18,612 nucleotides of DNA. It comes from an uncultured Dialister sp. (GTDB taxonomy: Bacteria > Bacillota > Negativicutes > Veillonellales > Dialisteraceae). The notes beneath the pieces were generated by a model. It was not told the DNA's origin, ran no database searches, and saw nothing but the letters and a program-made list of their open reading frames with translations. The position numbers were made by a program, and so were the translations under genes. Location: contig NZ_CAAFRZ010000136.1 of NCBI RefSeq assembly GCF_900765565.1, positions 1-18,612 of the forward strand. Reading direction: 5' to 3'. Below, piece by piece: positions 14,735 through 18,612 of the stretch (its first letter is position 1; each line of letters starts with the position of its first letter).

Positions 14735-14955
14735 AGCGGTATGGTTTGCTTATGGATAGAGTCATTAGCACGGGGCTGCTAGCTTCTGGCTGCTAGCTCC
14801 TAGGAAAGCTGGTCCGCCTGCGGCGCTTTCCGATGGACATACCTGTCAGTCATTCATGCCGTAGGCTGTAGAGCTTTCCTAACAGCTAGCCGCTAGAAGC
14901 CAGGAGCTCCCGCACGAATGACTCTATCCGTAAGCATGCAAACCGGCAACTCCCA
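14735..14955 (-). repeat. Heptad-armed inverted-repeat element, copy 7
   Basis: Full copy, reverse orientation, between two divergent promoters. The left arm is CTAG, CTGG, CTAG, CTAG, each 7 nt apart (14780-14804); the right arm is CCTA, CTAG, CTAG, CCAG. The outer ends GGTTTGCTTATGGATAGAGT and ATCCGTAAGCATGCAAACC are near-perfect inverses. It ends about 8 nt before the inverted repeat upstream of the lipid-kinase -10 box and starts about 47 nt behind the T-box -35 box. Confidence 0.87.
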
Positions 14956-14962
14956 TTACTCC

Positions 14963-14988
14963 CCAAACGTCTTCCCGTTTGGTATAAT
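14963..14988 (+). promoter_or_regulatory. Lipid-kinase promoter (extended -10) with upstream inverted repeat
   Basis: TATAAT at 14983-14988 is preceded by TGG, an extended -10. CCAAACG (14963-14969) and CGTTTGG (14976-14982), a perfect 7-bp inverted repeat, abut the -10 in place of a recognisable -35 box. It may be a regulator site, or chance. The leader would be about 50 nt. Confidence 0.55.
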
Positions 14989-15043
14989 AATCATAATGTA
15001 AATCTGAGGTAAAGGACCTCTATATTCACGGAGTGTGAGCAGT

Positions 15044-16027
15044 ATGAAACCTGAAGGACATTGTACAGTCATAGTAAATCCGACATCCGGCCACGAACGG
15101 GCGCCGCGGTATATCCCTCTATTGCACTCTGTGCTTTCGAAACGGTTTGACGATATCATCATCCGGCTGACGGAGAAGCCCCTGGATGCCACGAACTTTG
15201 CCAGGGAAGCCGCCGAGCAGGGACGGGACGTGATCTGCATGGGCGGCGACGGCACCATTAACGAAGTGATCAACGGCATGGTGCCCGTGGAAAGTAATTC
15301 CACCTTCGGCTTTGTCCCCTTCGGCACGGTAAACGACCTCGCCCGGGCCCTCCATATTCCCCGGTCCCCCCAGGGAGCCATCCGCATGCTGGAAACCGCA
15401 GTGAAGACGAACATCGACGTGGGCAAGGTGAATGACCGGTACTTCATCAACGTAGTAGGAGCCGGCAGCATTTCTGAAGCCGTAGGCAAGGTGACCATCA
15501 AGGAAAAGACCCTCTTCGGTTCTCTCGCCTACTACATGAAGGGTATGCAGGTGGTGTCGAAGCAGAAATCCTACCATTTCCGCATCGAAGAAGACAATGG
15601 CACGGTGATTGAAGTGTCTTCCCCCCTTATCGCCGCCATGCTCACGGACTCCGCCGGAAGTTTCCACAACCTCATTCCGCCGGAAGAGCGGAACAAGGGA
15701 GTCATCAAGCTCTGCCTGTTCCATGATTTTGAATGGCTCCTGGCATTGAAATCGGCGCCGAAGCTTCTGGCCGGCGTGCAGATGGGACCGGATTTCCTGA
15801 CTGTCGTGAGCTTCAAGAAGGCCCACCTCTCCATCCGGGAAAATGAACCCCTCGTGACGAACGTGGACGGGGACCTGGGACCCACATTCCCCCTGGACCT
15901 GGAAATCCTGCCCTCCCGGCTTCCCGTATTCGTACCGAACCATCCCAGGGAAGACCAGGGCATTCTCCCCCGTTTCCTGAAGCCCCATATCCACCTGCCC
16001 TGGAGCGAAGAAGGAACGAAGATCTAA
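15044..16027 (+). CDS. Diacylglycerol kinase / YegS-BmrU family lipid kinase
   Basis: 327 residues from the preferred ATG; numbering below counts from the upstream GTG at 15035 (330 residues). The diacylglycerol-kinase catalytic domain has the N-terminal IVNPTSG (13-19), nucleotide-binding GGDGT (70-74) and PFGTVNDLAR (95-104). The C-terminal domain carries NVDGD (276-280). It should phosphorylate diacylglycerol or a related lipid at the inner membrane, in phospholipid recycling; the exact lipid is not readable. Start choice: GGAG at 15030-15033 is one base from the GTG and 10 nt from the ATG at 15044, so the ATG is favoured. It is monocistronic, convergent with the TonB receptor across a strong terminator. 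Confidence 0.9.
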   Translation: MKPEGHCTVIVNPTSGHERAPRYIPLLHSVLSKRFDDIIIRLTEKPLDATNFAREAAEQGRDVICMGGDGTINEVINGMVPVESNSTFGFVPFGTVNDLARALHIPRSPQGAIRMLETAVKTNIDVGKVNDRYFINVVGAGSISEAVGKVTIKEKTLFGSLAYYMKGMQVVSKQKSYHFRIEEDNGTVIEVSSPLIAAMLTDSAGSFHNLIPPEERNKGVIKLCLFHDFEWLLALKSAPKLLAGVQMGPDFLTVVSFKKAHLSIRENEPLVTNVDGDLGPTFPLDLEILPSRLPVFVPNHPREDQGILPRFLKPHIHLPWSEEGTKI

Positions 16028-16054
16028 AGCAGGGAAGAGTAAAGAGACCATAAG

Positions 16055-16097
16055 AATCAAAAGACTCGGAGAATTAAGTTCTCCGAGTCTTTTGATT
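16055..16097. terminator. Bidirectional terminator between lipid kinase and TonB receptor
   Basis: A perfect 19-bp stem (16055-16073 with 16079-16097) and a 5-nt loop. The stem itself carries CAAAAG and CTTTTG and ends in AAT/ATT, so A and T runs flank the GC core both ways. It lies 28 nt past the kinase stop and 16 nt past the receptor stop. Confidence 0.92.
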
Positions 16098-16112
16098 TGC
16101 CCTTTTACGGAA

Positions 16113-18278
16113 TCAGAAGGAATACCGGGCAGTGAGGTAGTAGGTCCTGCCGTCTCCGATATAGTAATGATTATTGCTGATATCCTCATCATAGTAATGG
16201 CGGTCAAACATGTTGTTGATGCCGAACTGGAGGCCGAAGCTCTTGTTGAACTGGTAGTTCGTAGAAAGGTTCATGAGGAAATAAGCATCCCGTGCCTTGA
16301 AATGGCCGCTTTCCTGTCCTGCTTCTGTCCTGTCAGAAATAAACATGCCGTCCAGATTAATGGTCCAGGGTGCCTTATTATAGGTTGTCCCCAAATGGAG
16401 CAGGTGGTGCGGAATGTCATAGTTCTTAGAGCCCTCAAGCTTGCCTACCTGCCAGGTGTAGTTGATGTAGGAAGTCCATGCATCGCTGTGGTGCTGGTTC
16501 AGGGAGATTTCAAAGCCATGGGTCTTAGCTTCTCCGGCATTTTCATAAAATTCATGTTTATTATTGGCTTTATTCAGCCGGATATAATCTTCTGTCTTAG
16601 CGTAGAATACATCGGCATGAATATCTGTCTTATTATGAATTTTCTGTTTTAATCCAAATTCCCAGGTATCCGTTGTTTCCGGCTTCAGTCCCATATTCGG
16701 ATAGATATTGTTTCCCATGAAGGAAGAGTACCGGAAAAGCTGGTAAAGAATAGGCGTATTGAAGGAACGTCCATAGGACAAATAGAAGTTGGTATTGTCA
16801 TTGGCAGCATAATCTAATGACAGTTTGGGAGAGAACTTCTGATAAGATTTACCGGAATGCAGGTCTCCTTTCCCTGTATAGTTTTTGCTGTCATAGCCAT
16901 CATATTTCTTGTAATGGTCATATCGCCCGCCAATATAGGCTGTCCATTTAGGTGTAAAGGCCCATTTATCCTGGACATATAAAGCCCAGTACTTATCTTT
17001 TCCGCCTGCTTTTTGTGTTACACTTCCCTTACTGCCCCAGGATTTCCAGTCATTAATGTCGCTGATGGTTTCATCGAATTTATCCAAACCATAAGAAACA
17101 CCAGCTAAAAGATTGTGCTGCGAGAATGTCCAGCGCTTATTTAAATCCATATCCCAGGACTTGGAAGGATAGGAAGTTTTAGTTCCTTTACCATTGAAAG
17201 AATCTGCCGGATTTACACTGGAGGAGGGCGAGGTATACCCATCTTTCAGATAGTCAGTCATACCGATGTGGGCATGAATTTTATTTTTCTGGTCATTATA
17301 GGTCAAAGAATGGATATTATAGGCTCTCCATCCTTTTGTTCCGAGAAAACTGGAAGGATAAAATGAACTGCTTGTACCATTTTCATTATGCAAAAAGCCT
17401 TTCCATACCGGTTTTCCCTTAGACATTACATAGGTCTGGGGATCCTTGTAAACCCAATCGTAATTAGAACGGGTAAATTTATAAGTCAGCTTCTGGTCAT
17501 CATTAAAGTCATATCCAAAATTGAATCCATAGCTTTCAGACATAACGTACTTCCTGCCGCGGTTACCAATAATCGGATTTCCGGACGAATCAGTATCGTA
17601 CCCCGCAATAGATCCATAATTATCCTTCTTGTCTTTCTTCAGCGAAGCGGTAGCTGAATAGTCTCTCCAGCCATTGGTAATATGGCTGTCGTAGAAAGCA
17701 CCTACGGTAACTTTATCTTTCCGGAATCCCAGATTGTATCCCTGATTGACAGTGGCATGGCTGCCATAGGTTACATAGGCAGAACCGTGGAGGCCATCCT
17801 GTTTCTGGGTCTTCGTCATGATATTGATGACGCCGCCTACGGCACGGCCGCCGTAGAGAGCAGACTGGCCACCGGATACCACTTCGATCTTACGGATATT
17901 GTTGACAGGAATCATGTTCCAGTCCACGTCCCCATTCCAGGCACTGTTGACAGGCTGTCCATCCACCAGGACCAGCACGTTCTTGGAGCTGTAGCCGCGG
18001 AGGTTGACTGTACCTTCCACAGACTGGGATGCGGATACGCCGGTCACCATGGACACGGCCTGGGCCGTATTCTGGATATTGCGGCTCTGGATTTCCTTCG
18101 CCGTCACCACCTGTACGTTAGCCGGTACATCCTGCAACCGTTCTGCCTGCCGGTTCGCAGTGACCGTAATCCCCTTCAATGCATACACCGGCGTAGAAGA
18201 GTCGGCAGAAGCCATACCTGCGCCGCCCATGGCAAGAATAGCCATGAGGGCAGCGATTTTCTTTCCTGATAATTTCAT
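16113..18278 (-). CDS. TonB-dependent outer-membrane receptor
   Basis: 721 residues. Signal peptide MKLSGKKIAALMAILAMGG, cleaved near ASA|DS (residue 26). A TonB-box-like GITVTA (about 36-41) is followed by the plug (about 45-155) with DVPANVQVVTAKEI, NLRGYSSKNVLVLVDGQPVN and IEVVSGGQSALYGGRAVGGVINIMTK. The 22-strand barrel fills the rest and ends YYLTARYSF, with the terminal Phe needed for outer-membrane assembly. It imports a metal chelate, haem, cobalamin or similar using TonB energy; the plug resembles the FepA/CirA/BtuB group but the ligand is undetermined. The start is ATG 18278 with AGGGGG 8 nt upstream; the frame is open to 18326 but without a ribosome binding site. Barrel DNA is much AT-richer than the plug DNA, suggesting a mosaic gene. 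Confidence 0.93.
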   Translation of the reverse strand: MKLSGKKIAALMAILAMGGAGMASADSSTPVYALKGITVTANRQAERLQDVPANVQVVTAKEIQSRNIQNTAQAVSMVTGVSASQSVEGTVNLRGYSSKNVLVLVDGQPVNSAWNGDVDWNMIPVNNIRKIEVVSGGQSALYGGRAVGGVINIMTKTQKQDGLHGSAYVTYGSHATVNQGYNLGFRKDKVTVGAFYDSHITNGWRDYSATASLKKDKKDNYGSIAGYDTDSSGNPIIGNRGRKYVMSESYGFNFGYDFNDDQKLTYKFTRSNYDWVYKDPQTYVMSKGKPVWKGFLHNENGTSSSFYPSSFLGTKGWRAYNIHSLTYNDQKNKIHAHIGMTDYLKDGYTSPSSSVNPADSFNGKGTKTSYPSKSWDMDLNKRWTFSQHNLLAGVSYGLDKFDETISDINDWKSWGSKGSVTQKAGGKDKYWALYVQDKWAFTPKWTAYIGGRYDHYKKYDGYDSKNYTGKGDLHSGKSYQKFSPKLSLDYAANDNTNFYLSYGRSFNTPILYQLFRYSSFMGNNIYPNMGLKPETTDTWEFGLKQKIHNKTDIHADVFYAKTEDYIRLNKANNKHEFYENAGEAKTHGFEISLNQHHSDAWTSYINYTWQVGKLEGSKNYDIPHHLLHLGTTYNKAPWTINLDGMFISDRTEAGQESGHFKARDAYFLMNLSTNYQFNKSFGLQFGINNMFDRHYYDEDISNNHYYIGDGRTYYLTARYSF

Positions 18279-18433
18279 CCAAATTACCCCCTGAATTTTC
18301 ATTGTGCAAATATAACGATAGCACATTTGACATGATTTGTTAATATATTAGAAAAAATATGCTAATCGCCTCTCTGTATTCTATTATACGCCACCCGTAC
18401 AGAAGGGAGGGAAAGTTAATGGGCTTATGAGAA
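18279..18433 (-). promoter_or_regulatory. AT-rich upstream region of the TonB receptor
   Basis: The best minus-strand promoter candidate is TTAACA with TATCGT 17 nt away (about 18313-18341); a lone TATAAT also lies near 18383-18388. An imperfect inverted repeat TTAATATATT/AATATGCTAA (18340-18365) overlaps the -35 side and could be a repressor site. I see no clear Fur box, and no B12-box of a cobalamin riboswitch. Confidence 0.4.
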
Positions 18434-18612
18434 ACTGCCAATTTCAGTTTGTCGAGCTAATGGGGCGACGCTGGTGGGTAGAGTCATTCGTGCGGGGCTT
18501 CTAGCTGCTAGCTCCTGGCTTCCAGGAAAGCTGGCCAGCCTACAGCACGAATGACTGACGGGAATACCGGGCGGAAGCGCCGCAGGCGGATCAGCCTTCC
18601 TAACAGCTAGCC
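18434..18612 (+). repeat. Heptad-armed inverted-repeat element, copy 8 (cut by window end)
   Basis: The outer left end (CTGCCAATT, AGTTTGTCGAGC) matches the outer end of copy 1 in inverse. The left arm heptads are CTAG, CTAG, CTGG, CCAG from 18501. The core has GGCCAGCCTACAGCACGAAT, and the right inner stem runs to CAGCCTTCCTAACAGCTAGCC, where the window stops. It is upstream of the TonB receptor and in the same orientation as copy 1. Confidence 0.85.

Noticed and set aside
9136..14955. Repeat elements acting as intrinsic terminators
   Set aside because: The hairpins lack a following T-run on either strand; where termination is needed, a separate terminator is present (9335-9371).
18279..18326. 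N-terminal extension of the TonB receptor
   Set aside because: No ribosome binding site at 18326; the ATG at 18278 has AGGGGG 8 nt upstream and starts a normal signal peptide.
18279..18433. Cobalamin riboswitch upstream of the TonB receptor
   Set aside because: I looked for a B12-box-like sequence and saw none; the AT-rich leader is also short.
1..18612. CRISPR array
   Set aside because: The repeats are ~200 bp, 1-5 kb apart, in both orientations and separated by genes, so they are not an array.

Overview
The window looks like a chromosomal segment from a diderm Firmicute (Negativicutes; something like the Dialister/Veillonellaceae group is my best guess, not proven). It combines outer-membrane machinery (a TonB-dependent receptor and a TolC-type efflux channel) with Gram-positive style control: a tRNA-sensing T-box leader, strong GGAGG ribosome binding sites and consensus sigma-70 type promoters. 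Coding GC is mostly near 55-60%. I see no phage, transposase, CRISPR, rRNA or tRNA.

Layout. 310-7327 (minus) is one tripartite ABC efflux operon, read from 7327 down to 310: outer-membrane channel, HlyD-type periplasmic adaptor, a double-ABC ATPase and two ABC-2 permeases (the E. coli ybhG-F-S-R arrangement plus its own channel). It has a consensus promoter with an 18-bp palindrome in the spacer and a hairpin terminator near 195-232. 7871-9130 (plus) is the Na+/serine-threonine symporter sstT, facing a flavin reductase (9381-9896, minus) across a shared terminator. 10289-11155 (plus) is an EamA/DMT exporter and 11492-12658 (minus) an AlaX-type alanyl-tRNA editing protein. 13082-14245 (minus) is a branched-chain amino-acid binding lipoprotein behind a leucine-type T-box leader with a duplicated antiterminator/terminator unit. 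15044-16027 (plus) is a diacylglycerol/lipid kinase, and 16113-18278 (minus) a TonB-dependent receptor, converging on a 19-bp-stem terminator.

The most striking feature is a dispersed non-coding inverted-repeat family. Eight copies of a ~190-245 bp element occupy most of the larger intergenic gaps (1-180, 7437-7713, 9136-9333, 9992-10236, 11163-11463, 12711-12948, 14735-14955, 18434-18612), in both orientations. Each can fold into one long hairpin whose arms carry about four heptads of the form CTAG-NNN around a conserved apex. A related element with similar termini but a different interior fills the 415-bp gap inside the efflux operon (4303-4691). Both window ends lie inside copies, as expected if an assembly broke at this repeat.

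The genes do not form one pathway. The themes are envelope transport (efflux, TonB uptake, amino-acid uptake) and amino-acid or tRNA sensing (leucine T-box, SstT, AlaX). The best candidates for something undescribed are the heptad-armed repeat family and the T-box with one sensor and two terminator switches.
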